A DNA stretch of 53,944 bases, from contig JAFSCH010000038.1 in assembly GCA_017436865.1 (NCBI GenBank), positions 1 through 53,944 of the forward strand. Direction: 5' to 3'. The DNA comes from Lachnospiraceae bacterium. GTDB taxonomy: Bacteria > Bacillota > Clostridia > Lachnospirales > Lachnospiraceae. The notes beneath the pieces are model-generated. The model saw only the letters and a list, made by a program, of their open reading frames with translations. It did not search any database and was not told the origin of the DNA. Within the stretch, counting starts at the first letter, position 1. Each line of letters opens with the position of its first letter. A program made the translations under genes and the position numbers. Shown in pieces: positions 19,192 to 26,813 of this stretch.

Positions 19192-19220
19192 TTGAAACCC
19201 TTCTCCCTATATGCTATGAT
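19192..19220 (+). promoter_or_regulatory. pyrBI promoter
   Basis: TTGAAA (19192-19197) and TATGAT (19215-19220) are 17 bases apart, placing the start near 19227 and leaving a leader of about 210 nt before pyrB. Confidence 0.85.
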
Positions 19221-19260
19221 TAGAAAAGTATGTTGAACCGATAGAAAAGGAGATTTTATC

Positions 19261-19377
19261 ATGGCTGTATTCACTGGTAATGCGAGAAAACTTTATAGTA
19301 ATCATTCCAGACAGTACGATACTTTTATTTCTTTTTCCATTGTCAGACATTTTGATTTTTATAATGTAAATAGTTAA
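19261..19377 (+). CDS. Putative pyrBI leader peptide (38 residues)
   Basis: An ATG at 19261 follows AAAAGGAG at good spacing and opens a 38-codon frame ([17 protein letters not shown]..., ending FYNVNS). The mRNA has U-rich tracts (CTTTTATTTCTTTTTCC and TTTTGATTTTTAT). Its stop codon touches the first base of a terminator hairpin. This layout matches enteric pyrBI control, in which a ribosome close behind a polymerase slowed by low UTP blocks the terminator. That the peptide is translated is inferred from the ribosome site and arrangement only; the amino-acid sequence itself need not matter. Confidence 0.65.
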   Translation: MAVFTGNARKLYSNHSRQYDTFISFSIVRHFDFYNVNS

Positions 19378-19403
19378 AGAAGAGATTATTCTCTTCTTTT
19401 TTT
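19377..19403 (+). terminator. Attenuator hairpin upstream of pyrB
   Basis: AAGAAGAG, loop ATTATT, CTCTTCTT followed by a T-run, 33 bases before the pyrB ATG. It begins at the leader-peptide stop codon, so a terminating ribosome would cover its 5' arm. Confidence 0.88.
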
Positions 19404-19436
19404 GCGCACATTCGATTTTATATAAGGAGGATTCTT

Positions 19437-20357
19437 ATGAGACACTTAATGAGCCCACTGGATTTTTCCGTGGAAGAACTGGACAAGCTATTTATGCTTG
19501 CCGATGATATCGAACACAATCCTGCAAAATATGCACATGCTTGTGCTGGTAAAAAGCTTGCAACTTGTTTCTATGAGCCTAGTACTAGAACACGTTTAAG
19601 CTTTGAATCTGCTATGCTGAACCTTGGTGGCAATATCCTTGGCTTCTCTGACGCCGGTTCTTCTTCTGCCGCAAAAGGTGAAAGCGTATCTGATACGATT
19701 CGCATGATTTCCTGCTACGCAGATATCTGTGCCATGCGTCATCCAAAAGAAGGTGCGCCAATGGTCGCTGCAACTAAATCAAGCATTCCTGTAATCAATG
19801 CAGGTGACGGTGGACATCAGCACCCTACCCAGACACTGACTGACCTTCTTACTATACGTGCCATCAAGGGACGTTTAAACAATTTCACTATAGGTTTATG
19901 CGGTGATTTAAAATTCGGAAGAACCGTACATTCCTTGATTAACGCACTGGTTCGATATGACAATATTAACTTTGTATTCATCTCTCCGGATGAGTTAAAG
20001 ATTCCTGAGTATATTATCGAAATGCTTCGTGAAAAAAGCATTCCATACCGTGAAGTTACTGCACTGGAAGATGTTATGTCCGAGTTAGATATACTTTACA
20101 TGACAAGAGTTCAAAGGGAACGTTTCTTCAATGAAGAGGACTATGTACGCTTAAAAGACTTCTATATTCTGAATAAAGAAAAGATGGAACTTGCTAAAGA
20201 TGATATGATTGTCCTACATCCATTGCCTAGAGTAAATGAGATTTCCGTAGAAGTAGATGATGATCCAAGAGCTGTATATTTCCGTCAAGTTCAGTACGGA
20301 GTCTATGTCAGAATGGCATTACTTCTCACATTACTCGAAATCAAAGTTGATTATTAA
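19437..20357 (+). CDS. pyrB: Aspartate carbamoyltransferase catalytic subunit
   Basis: PyrB joins carbamoyl phosphate and aspartate in the first committed step of pyrimidine synthesis. The 306-residue length is normal. The carbamoyl-phosphate loop [16 protein letters not shown] (about residues 47-62), the SSAAKGES 80s loop, the HPTQTLTDL segment and HPLPRVNEI are all intact. AGGAGG precedes the ATG. It is followed 17 bases later by pyrI. Expression is probably governed by the leader attenuator. Confidence 0.98.
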   Translation: MRHLMSPLDFSVEELDKLFMLADDIEHNPAKYAHACAGKKLATCFYEPSTRTRLSFESAMLNLGGNILGFSDAGSSSAAKGESVSDTIRMISCYADICAMRHPKEGAPMVAATKSSIPVINAGDGGHQHPTQTLTDLLTIRAIKGRLNNFTIGLCGDLKFGRTVHSLINALVRYDNINFVFISPDELKIPEYIIEMLREKSIPYREVTALEDVMSELDILYMTRVQRERFFNEEDYVRLKDFYILNKEKMELAKDDMIVLHPLPRVNEISVEVDDDPRAVYFRQVQYGVYVRMALLLTLLEIKVDY

Positions 20358-20374
20358 AAACGGGAGGTTTTCAT

Positions 20375-20809
20375 ATGTTAAATGTAGGAAAAATTGAAGA
20401 AGGCTTCGTATTAGACCATATAAAAGCTGGAAAAAGTCTTAGCATTTATAAGCATTTAGGCTTAGACAAGCTTGACTGTACCGTTGCCATCATTAAAAAT
20501 GCAAAAAGTGAAAAAATGAGAAAAAAAGATATTTTAAAGGTAGAATGTGATATCAATACCTTAAATCTGGATATCTTAGGATTTATCGATCACAATATCA
20601 CAGTTAATGTAATCAAGAACTGTGAAATTGTTCAAAAATTACCTCTTTCACTTCCAAAAGAGATTAAAAATGTCTTAAAATGTAAAAATCCTCGTTGCAT
20701 CACTTCAATTGAGCAGGAATTACCACATATTTTTGTTTTAACTGATGAAGTAAAGGAAGTATATCGTTGTAAATACTGTGAAGAGAAATATGGAAGTAAA
20801 GAAATTTAA
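20375..20809 (+). CDS. pyrI: Aspartate carbamoyltransferase regulatory subunit
   Basis: PyrI binds CTP/ATP and zinc and assembles with PyrB into the allosteric holoenzyme. The 144-residue protein has the N-terminal nucleotide-binding domain (HIKAGKSLSIYKHLGL, DILGFIDHNITVNVI). The C-terminal zinc domain has four cysteines in CKNPRC and CKYCEEKYG. A GGGAGG ribosome site precedes the ATG. It is coupled to pyrB and followed by a terminator. Confidence 0.96.
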   Translation: MLNVGKIEEGFVLDHIKAGKSLSIYKHLGLDKLDCTVAIIKNAKSEKMRKKDILKVECDINTLNLDILGFIDHNITVNVIKNCEIVQKLPLSLPKEIKNVLKCKNPRCITSIEQELPHIFVLTDEVKEVYRCKYCEEKYGSKEI

Positions 20810-20826
20810 TTATGTTTACATCTTTA

Positions 20827-20857
20827 AAGAGCCCGAAATCCTTAATTTCGGGCTCTT
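20827..20857. terminator. Hairpin between pyrI and the convergent GTPase gene
   Basis: AAGAGCCCGAAAT and ATTTCGGGCTCTT form a perfect 13-bp stem with a 5-nt loop. The following T content is modest, so termination strength is uncertain. Confidence 0.75.
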
Positions 20858-20870
20858 ACAATATCTCTTA

Positions 20871-21803
20871 TTAAGTAAAACTAATGATCTCATCCTTTGG
20901 CTTCTTTGTTGCAGTAACACTAACTGCTCGAAGAACAGGTCCTTCTGCTCTGAACTCTGGACGATACTCCTTATCCACAGTCGCTATTACCTCTACCCAT
21001 GATTTTTCTACAAGTTCATAAGACTTGTCATATTCACAGGCAAATCCAAGGAATGCCATATCATCTGCACAACAGGTCATTGCCATTCTTCCCGGCACAA
21101 AATAATTCTGCGGAAATTCCTTTGGCTTTAATACCATACCAACAAACTTAACTGTTTTACCAAGATATCTTTCCAAGTTGTCCATGGAATCTAAATACCA
21201 AATACCATATCCCATATTATCAAGTGGAATAACAGGCTGATTCAAGTCATAAGGTAAATCTTCCTCTAATAGTTGATTAATCTCTCCATTCTCATCCTCA
21301 AAAATAATCTCTGCCTGAGGATTTACCGCCTTAATGCTTCTCTTAAAATTTGCAAGCTGGTCATTAAGTCCATCACAGCGATTAAAAATAATCAGTTCTG
21401 ACTTTCTAACCTGCTCTGCAACAAGAGATTTCATATTGGCATAATAGGTTTGAAAAGTGGCACCATTAACCGTTGTAATCTGCTGCTCTACCTCCCAATG
21501 CCAAGGAAGCTTCATATCCTTGCAATTCCACATGCCATTATACTCAATCACAATACGCTCTGGCTTATGTTCTTTTTCCAACTCTAACAGCTTCTCTGCT
21601 GTAAAGTCTTCCTCATCTTCAATGACTTCCATAACTGCTCTGCTCTTTTTTAAGAGTTTTTCATCATATTCTACTTCGCCTTCTTCACACACGATTAGCA
21701 ATGTCTTACCACGTATCTGAAAGTAAGGTTGCGAAATGGTAAATGTAATAAATTCTGTCTTACCACTCTCCAAAAAACCATTAATAATATAAACGGGCTT
21801 CAT
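20871..21803 (-). CDS. G3E-type GTPase fused to a DUF1980/YcgQ-like domain
   Basis: The N-terminal 190 residues are a CobW/G3E P-loop GTPase: Walker A GFLESGKTEF near residue 10 and FNRCDG as the G4-like segment. The CxCC metal-transfer motif typical of zinc chaperones is absent. The C-terminal third (YLGKTVKFVGMV, VPGRMAMTCCADDMAFLGFACEYD, WVEVIATV) closely resembles the DUF1980 domain of TIGR03943/YcgQ proteins, normally found on membrane partners of a permease. The fusion suggests a metal- or permease-linked role. It lies 13 bases downstream of the His-rich GTPase and is co-transcribed with it. Confidence 0.8.
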   Translation of the reverse strand: MKPVYIINGFLESGKTEFITFTISQPYFQIRGKTLLIVCEEGEVEYDEKLLKKSRAVMEVIEDEEDFTAEKLLELEKEHKPERIVIEYNGMWNCKDMKLPWHWEVEQQITTVNGATFQTYYANMKSLVAEQVRKSELIIFNRCDGLNDQLANFKRSIKAVNPQAEIIFEDENGEINQLLEEDLPYDLNQPVIPLDNMGYGIWYLDSMDNLERYLGKTVKFVGMVLKPKEFPQNYFVPGRMAMTCCADDMAFLGFACEYDKSYELVEKSWVEVIATVDKEYRPEFRAEGPVLRAVSVTATKKPKDEIISFT

Positions 21804-21816
21804 ACATTATCTCCAA

Positions 21817-22899
21817 CTATTTCTCAAATAATTTCTTAAGTTTCTCTTCCTGCAACTTAGAACCAATCACACAAATCTTACCGGTTACCTCTGCTACACC
21901 TGGTCTCACATTACTTTCACCCGGTACATAATCAAAGTTCACCCAAGTACCATCTCCTGCTGGAACCATACCTTTTGCACGAAGAATAATACCGTAGTTT
22001 TCTTCCTCTTCCAACTTCTTAAGAATGGCTTCAATCTCTGTTGCTGTATACGCTGTTGGTGTCTCCATTCCCCAACTTGTAAACACCTCATCCGCATGGT
22101 GATGATGATGTCCTTCATGGTCGTGGTGATGATCATGGCAACCGCATGTACAATGCTCGTCATGCTCATGATGGTGATGTTCATGTTCCTCATGGTCATG
22201 GTGATGATGATCATGGTCATGGTCGTGGCAACCGCATGTACAATGCTCGTCATGCTCATGATGCTGATGGGCAACTTCTGCCATCAGCTCTGCTTCTAAA
22301 TCCTTTGCTTTTTCAATCGTCTCTAAAATCTGCTTTCCATCAAGCTCATCCCAAGGCGTTGTGATAATCGTTGCCTTCTCATTATGCTCACGGATAATCT
22401 CCATAGCCGTTGCAAGCTTACTCTCACTAATTCCTGCTGTTCTACTTAAGATAATCGTTCCTGCATGCTCAATCTGATTTAAGAAGAACTCACCAAAGTT
22501 CTTTGCATACATCTTGCACTTATTTGCATCAACCACTACAACCGCACTATTTAAAGTTACTTCCACATCCGAATCTACATCTTGAACAGCTTTCATAACA
22601 TCAGAAAGCTTACCAACACCTGATGGCTCAATTAAGATTCTCTCTGGTTGATACTTCTCTAATACCTCTGCCAAAGAAGCACCAAAGTCACCTACCAAGG
22701 AACAACAGATACAACCTTGATTCATTTCCTTAATCTCAACTCCAGCTTCCTTTAAAAAGCCGCCATCAATACCAATCTCACCAAATTCATTCTCAATTAA
22801 CACTACTTTGGATGCATCCATTGCTTCCTGCAACAGCTTCTTAATTAAAGTAGTTTTACCAGCTCCTAAAAAGCCAGAAAAAATATCTATCTTAGTCAT
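21817..22899 (-). CDS. G3E (ZNG1/CobW-like) metallochaperone GTPase with duplicated His/Cys-rich insert
   Basis: The 360-residue protein, started at ATG 22899 behind AGGAGG, has Walker A GFLGAGKTT (residues 9-17) and the metal-relay motif GCICC near residue 65. It also has the C-terminal CobW domain (GIILRAKGMVP, NFDYVPGE). Between the domains, at roughly residues 205-270, lies a His/Asp/Glu run with two copies of EHDEHCTCGCHDH. At DNA level 37 bases are repeated exactly at 22137-22173 and 22227-22263, a 30-codon duplication. Family knowledge points to insertion of zinc or another transition metal into client enzymes under limitation. The client is unknown and no Zur box was recognised. Confidence 0.88.
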   Translation of the reverse strand: MTKIDIFSGFLGAGKTTLIKKLLQEAMDASKVVLIENEFGEIGIDGGFLKEAGVEIKEMNQGCICCSLVGDFGASLAEVLEKYQPERILIEPSGVGKLSDVMKAVQDVDSDVEVTLNSAVVVVDANKCKMYAKNFGEFFLNQIEHAGTIILSRTAGISESKLATAMEIIREHNEKATIITTPWDELDGKQILETIEKAKDLEAELMAEVAHQHHEHDEHCTCGCHDHDHDHHHHDHEEHEHHHHEHDEHCTCGCHDHHHDHEGHHHHHADEVFTSWGMETPTAYTATEIEAILKKLEEEENYGIILRAKGMVPAGDGTWVNFDYVPGESNVRPGVAEVTGKICVIGSKLQEEKLKKLFEK

Positions 22900-22959
22900 T
22901 ATTCCAACCTCCTGCATATCTTACCAAAATCATTTATTTTTTCATACTTATCTCTAACT

Positions 22960-22998
22960 TAACTATTCAGTACCTTCATAATTCCTACTGAACAGTTA
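22960..22998. repeat. Palindromic repeat, TAACTRTTCAGTA family
   Basis: TAACTATTCAGTA (22960-22972) and TACTGAACAGTTA (22986-22998) are inverted with one mismatch around a 13-nt loop. The 20-base string AATTATGAAGGTACTGAATA on the minus strand is identical to 19116-19135 on the plus strand. TAACTATTCAGTA recurs at 50040-50052. Confidence 0.7.
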
Positions 22999-23038
22999 CC
23001 TCTAACCTACTAATACTAGCACATTAAAATCCAAAATA

Positions 23039-23055
23039 CCATAGTAACTCCTATG
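23039..23055. promoter_or_regulatory. Possible MerR-type operator upstream of the GTPase pair
   Basis: CCATAG-taactc-CTATG is an interrupted palindrome resembling MerR-family sites, which lie between -35 and -10. It is about 140 bases upstream of the metallochaperone ATG. The flanking TTTTTT and TATTTT are poor promoter boxes, so this is tentative. Confidence 0.3.
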
Positions 23056-23080
23056 AAAAAACGATAAAATATATCACTTC

Positions 23081-23104
23081 TTACTGTTCACTCCGTTCCA
23101 GTAA
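23081..23104. repeat. 24-bp dispersed repeat, copy 1
   Basis: A 24-base string starting TTACTGTTCACT and ending CAGTAA is identical to 33161-33184. Its ends are complementary (TTACTG/CAGTAA). It lies at the 3' end of the dCMP deaminase gene. Confidence 0.75.
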
Positions 23105-23107
23105 TTA

Positions 23108-23605
23108 TCACTTCACCTCGTCCTTAGTGTACCACTCTAATTCTGTAGCTGGAATCATCTCATAGTTATTTTCTCCTTCACCATTACGCAAATATACATT
23201 GCGAATTCCTGCCTGAATAATCATACGTGCACAAAGAGGACAAGGTTTTGCCTTATGAACTGACAAATCTTCCGGATTGATACCTGCCAAATACAAATCC
23301 GCACCAATGGTCTGCTCTCTAGAACAATTCAATAATGCATTTGCTTCTGCATGCACAGCACGGCACATAGCATACCCCTCACCTTGATGCAGATTCATTC
23401 GAATTCTTGGACATTCTCCAATATCACAACAATTTTCAAATCCCCTTGGCGAGCCATTATATCCTGTCGATATGACCGCATCATCTTTTACAATAACAGC
23501 ACCATATTTACGTTTAATGCACGTACTTCGATAGGCAAAGTTCTCCGCACAGTTTAAATATGCATCCACTTTAGAAATTCGTTTTATTCCTTCCGGTCTT
23601 ACCAT
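23108..23605 (-). CDS. dCMP deaminase (ComEB-like)
   Basis: The 165-residue cytidine-deaminase-fold protein has the zinc and catalytic motifs CRAVHAEANALL and KPCPLCARMII, plus ISTGYNGSPRG. These are typical of deoxycytidylate deaminases that feed dUMP to thymidylate synthase. A ThyX is encoded elsewhere in this window, consistent with that route. Extra cysteines (FENCCDIGECPR) match the Firmicutes dCMP deaminase subgroup. The ATG is 15 bases past the acetyltransferase stop, so the two are likely co-transcribed. Confidence 0.93.
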   Translation of the reverse strand: MVRPEGIKRISKVDAYLNCAENFAYRSTCIKRKYGAVIVKDDAVISTGYNGSPRGFENCCDIGECPRIRMNLHQGEGYAMCRAVHAEANALLNCSREQTIGADLYLAGINPEDLSVHKAKPCPLCARMIIQAGIRNVYLRNGEGENNYEMIPATELEWYTKDEVK

Positions 23606-23620
23606 AATGTCACTCTCCTA

Positions 23621-24109
23621 TTATATTTCTGTTAACTGATAAGCAATTCTCTTACTTCCATCCTTCATATAAACAATACCACACCGTTGAAATCCATACT
23701 TTTCCAGTAAATACTGCATGGTTTTATTATCATGATGCGTATCTGCTCTCAAATTGCCATGCTCTTTTCTGCAAAAAGCCAGACACGTTTCAAAAATCCC
23801 TTTCTGCTTTCCATCACCACCAAGTCTATGAATTGTTCCATAAGGTTCTACATTCTTCCATGAACCATCCTCGATCATCTGATAAGTAGGTTCTTCTCCT
23901 ACAAAAAACATAAAAACTCCATGAATCTGTCCATTCTCTTCACAAACAAAAAATTGCTGTCTGCTAATATCACTCTCAATAATCTCTCTTGTTGGATATC
24001 CATTTACCCATTGATTTGGATTTCCTGAAGCAACCATGTATTCCTTCGAAGCACGATAAACTTCCATAATTTGTTCTATATCCTCTAATACTGCATTTCT
24101 TACTAACAT
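23621..24109 (-). CDS. GNAT-family N-acetyltransferase
   Basis: The 162-residue protein starts MLVRNAVLEDIEQIMEVYRAS, a standard GNAT beginning. It continues with FFVCEENGQIHGVFMFFVGEE and an acetyl-CoA-binding segment around RLGGDGKQKGIFETCLAFC, slightly off the usual R/Q-x-x-G-x-G/A. The closing YGFQRCGIVYM strand is typical. The substrate is unknown. It is located between a secreted protease and dCMP deaminase, with 15-40 base spacing. Confidence 0.85.
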   Translation of the reverse strand: MLVRNAVLEDIEQIMEVYRASKEYMVASGNPNQWVNGYPTREIIESDISRQQFFVCEENGQIHGVFMFFVGEEPTYQMIEDGSWKNVEPYGTIHRLGGDGKQKGIFETCLAFCRKEHGNLRADTHHDNKTMQYLLEKYGFQRCGIVYMKDGSKRIAYQLTEI

Positions 24110-24145
24110 CTGTTTTTCCTTTAACTCACCATGATTCCATATCTT

Positions 24146-25015
24146 TTAATCTTTTATCTCTAGCTTATTGTATTCTTCCTCTATCTGCCAAGCGGGTATA
24201 CTATAAGTAATTTTCGATTCTCTTGCCAAATCATCCTTATCAACCTGCCCACCTGCTATCATTCCTAATAAATATCCCTTTTCATCAAATACGCCACCAC
24301 CTGACATACCTGCTTTAGAAAAGCACTCCGTTTCCAGCATAAAAGCTTGAAACTCAGGTACAAAAACAATTTTCTTACTTGTTCCCTTATAGCAATCTGC
24401 TGCCACTTGTTGTGACGAAGCAATCTGTATAATCTTTTGCTCTTCCAGCTGTTCTCCTGCCTGTTTTATCCCTTCCTTCGTTTTCCTAACTTCATAGCAA
24501 TTCCTTAGAATATCTGCATGTAACACCTCTCGTGGAATGAATAGAAATCCTAGGTCATATTCCTGTGAAAAGTATAAAACCTCTGCTTGCAAAACCATTC
24601 CATTCGAAAATGTCACACTTCCGTATGCAGACTCCTGCAACAAATGTTTATTGGCAACAATCACCATTCCATCTTCTTCCATACGCCAGATTAATCCACT
24701 TCCCGCATATTGTCCCATCACAATTCGCACAACACATCCAGATGCTTCTTCATAGAGCCTGTCTTCCTTCTTGTCTATAATCTCCGGCATCGTAAAGGCC
24801 CCAAGCCTTACTCCCCCACAGTACTCCTCTTCATATGTGGTCGTCTGAATTAAAGGACGGTTATCCCATGGATTATCATTTTCAGAAGAAATACTTTCGA
24901 TTATAACTTCCTCAGCAGATATATTTATTACACTTACACTCCATACCATTATAAGTATACTAATTCGTATAAGTTCTGTCATTATTTGTTTCCATCTTCT
25001 TTTTTGCATACTCAT
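24146..25015 (-). CDS. Secreted trypsin-like serine protease
   Basis: An N-terminal hydrophobic segment (about residues 14-34) acts as signal or anchor. The S1 fold follows with a plausible triad: His in VANKHLL near residue 122, Asp in QEYDLGFLF near 153 and Ser in AGMSGGGVF near 240. The AEVL and YSIPAW strands fit HtrA-like chymotrypsin folds, but there is no PDZ domain. ATG 25015 is taken over a TTG three bases upstream because it lies 8 bases from AAAGGT. Target unknown. Confidence 0.8.
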   Translation of the reverse strand: MSMQKRRWKQIMTELIRISILIMVWSVSVINISAEEVIIESISSENDNPWDNRPLIQTTTYEEEYCGGVRLGAFTMPEIIDKKEDRLYEEASGCVVRIVMGQYAGSGLIWRMEEDGMVIVANKHLLQESAYGSVTFSNGMVLQAEVLYFSQEYDLGFLFIPREVLHADILRNCYEVRKTKEGIKQAGEQLEEQKIIQIASSQQVAADCYKGTSKKIVFVPEFQAFMLETECFSKAGMSGGGVFDEKGYLLGMIAGGQVDKDDLARESKITYSIPAWQIEEEYNKLEIKD

Positions 25016-25054
25016 CAATCATTTACCTTTTCTACGATTTGATACATAAATCTT

Positions 25055-25110
25055 AACAAATTTAAAGCTCTTTATCTATCGTTTCATAGATAAAGAGCTT
25101 TAAATTTGTT
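25055..25110 (-). terminator. Terminator closing the alpha-glucoside operon
   Basis: A 25-bp perfect inverted repeat (25055-25079 and 25086-25110) around a 6-nt loop, AT-rich at its ends and 16 bases past the last glucosidase stop. Confidence 0.85.
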
Positions 25111-25125
25111 CACATAGTATAAAAA

Positions 25126-26799
25126 TTATTGTATTTCCATAATTGCGGCTTGAAATCCACTCAGCAGTAGTTCCTGTTCTTCTATTACAAGTTCTCCCTC
25201 ATTTATCAATAATACTTTCACCACTTGCCCAGGTATAACGGCCTTCTGTGGTTTACTCTGATAATTCGCTACCACAAACAGACGTTTCTTTTTATCTTCA
25301 CGTACATAAGCCATCAGATTTTCTTCCGGCTTTGCATGTGATACAAATCTCCCGTATACCATAACATCTTTATATTCCGGATTTTTTCGCAATGCAATCA
25401 GTTTTTGATAAAATGTAAAAAGAGAATTCTCTTTTCCTATCTGTGATTCTACATTAATCCTATTACAGTTCGGATTCACCCCGATCCATGGTTCTCCATC
25501 AGTAAATCCTGCTGTCTTTTCTGCTGTCCACTGCATTGGTGTTCTTGCATTATCACGACTATATTTATTCACAGCATGTAGCGCATCTTCTTCAGAAAGT
25601 CCCGCTCTAAGAGCAACCTTATACTCATCAATTGTTGAAATATCATCAACCTGATTTATAGAAGAAAACTGCACATTTTCCATACCTATTTCTTGCCCTT
25701 GATAAATAAATGGAATTCCACGTAATCCCATAGTCAATAATGCCAGCATCTTTTTTCCTTTTTCAGTACGACCTTCCTCGGGCAGATATCTGCTAACTCC
25801 TCGGGGTTCATCATGATTTTCAATAATATTTGCTAAAAATCCAATGTCATTCATTTTTTCCTGACTACTACAAATCGTCCTAATATACTCTTCTGGACTT
25901 ACCGATTTATATGCATACCACCCCTTTTCATCTCCTCCTATCAGGGTTGTTCCAAAGTCAAACATCGTCGAAAAATAGCCATTATCTCCTACAAAATTTG
26001 CAATTTCATTTTCTTTAACGTCAAATACTTCCCCAACAGAAAATGCATCATGTAAATGAAATGTACGATCTCTAAGCTCACTCAGAAATTCCCCGACCCC
26101 TTGTGCCTCTGCAAGCATATTGTTTACCTTGGATAAGTTATCATCTCTATCTACTGGATAATCTTTAAATGGCAATGCTTTTTTTATATTAATAATTGCA
26201 TCAATACGGAATCCTCCAAGTCCCTTATCTAACCACCAGTTTACCATCTTATAAATTTCTTCTCTAACTTCTTTATTCTCCCAATTCAAATCGGGTTGTT
26301 TTTTATGGAACAAATGAAGATAGCATTTATCAGACCACCCTGGAAGAAGATCCCAGCTGCTTCCACCAAAATAAGAACGCCAATTTGTTGGCATTTTTCC
26401 ATCTTTTACATCTTCAATATAAAAATATTTTCCATACTTTCCTTCTGGATTTTTTATCGCTTCCGCAAACCACTCATGCTCATCGGAACAATGATTTGCA
26501 ACTAAATCCATCAAAATATACATATCACGCTTTTTAGCTTCTGCAATCAGGTTTTCCATATCCGTCATAGTACCAAATCTCGGATCAATATTATAATAAT
26601 CAGAAATATCATATCCTTGATCCGCCAGTGGCGAACAGAAAATAGGTGATAACCATATAATATCAATACCAAGCTCTTTTAAATAATCCAATTTACCTAT
26701 AATACCAGGAATGTCCCCTATGCCATCCCCATTAGAATCAAAAAAACTTTTTGGATAAATCTGATAAGCAATCTTATCATGCCACCATTTTTTATTCAC
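25126..26799 (-). CDS. GH13 alpha-glucosidase (maltase-like)
   Basis: This 557-residue TIM-barrel glucosidase belongs with the oligo-1,6-glucosidase/maltase group of GH13. It has the catalytic nucleophile D200 (GGFRIDAI), acid/base E257 (SVGEVF) and D330 (ENHDEPR), plus the QPDLNWEN and NARTPMQW signatures. The residue after the nucleophile is Ala. In this group Ala or Thr there is associated with alpha-1,4 preference, so maltose and malto-oligosaccharides are likely substrates. No signal peptide is present, so it acts on imported sugars. It is last of the five-gene operon. Confidence 0.92.
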   Translation of the reverse strand: MNKKWWHDKIAYQIYPKSFFDSNGDGIGDIPGIIGKLDYLKELGIDIIWLSPIFCSPLADQGYDISDYYNIDPRFGTMTDMENLIAEAKKRDMYILMDLVANHCSDEHEWFAEAIKNPEGKYGKYFYIEDVKDGKMPTNWRSYFGGSSWDLLPGWSDKCYLHLFHKKQPDLNWENKEVREEIYKMVNWWLDKGLGGFRIDAIINIKKALPFKDYPVDRDDNLSKVNNMLAEAQGVGEFLSELRDRTFHLHDAFSVGEVFDVKENEIANFVGDNGYFSTMFDFGTTLIGGDEKGWYAYKSVSPEEYIRTICSSQEKMNDIGFLANIIENHDEPRGVSRYLPEEGRTEKGKKMLALLTMGLRGIPFIYQGQEIGMENVQFSSINQVDDISTIDEYKVALRAGLSEEDALHAVNKYSRDNARTPMQWTAEKTAGFTDGEPWIGVNPNCNRINVESQIGKENSLFTFYQKLIALRKNPEYKDVMVYGRFVSHAKPEENLMAYVREDKKKRLFVVANYQSKPQKAVIPGQVVKVLLINEGELVIEEQELLLSGFQAAIMEIQ

Positions 26800-26813
26800 A
26801 CATCATCCCTCCA

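Noticed and set aside
19220-19436. PyrR-binding antiterminator for pyrB
   Set aside because: No anti-antiterminator/antiterminator set is evident; the leader ORF and single terminator explain the layout better.
22096-22364. Long plus-strand open frames rich in Met/Val/His opposite the His-rich insert
   Set aside because: They are antisense shadows of the repetitive His/Asp codons of the metallochaperone, with no ribosome sites.
22899-23107. Zur box for the metallochaperone operon
   Set aside because: No TAAATCGTAAT-type inverted repeat could be found in the spacer.
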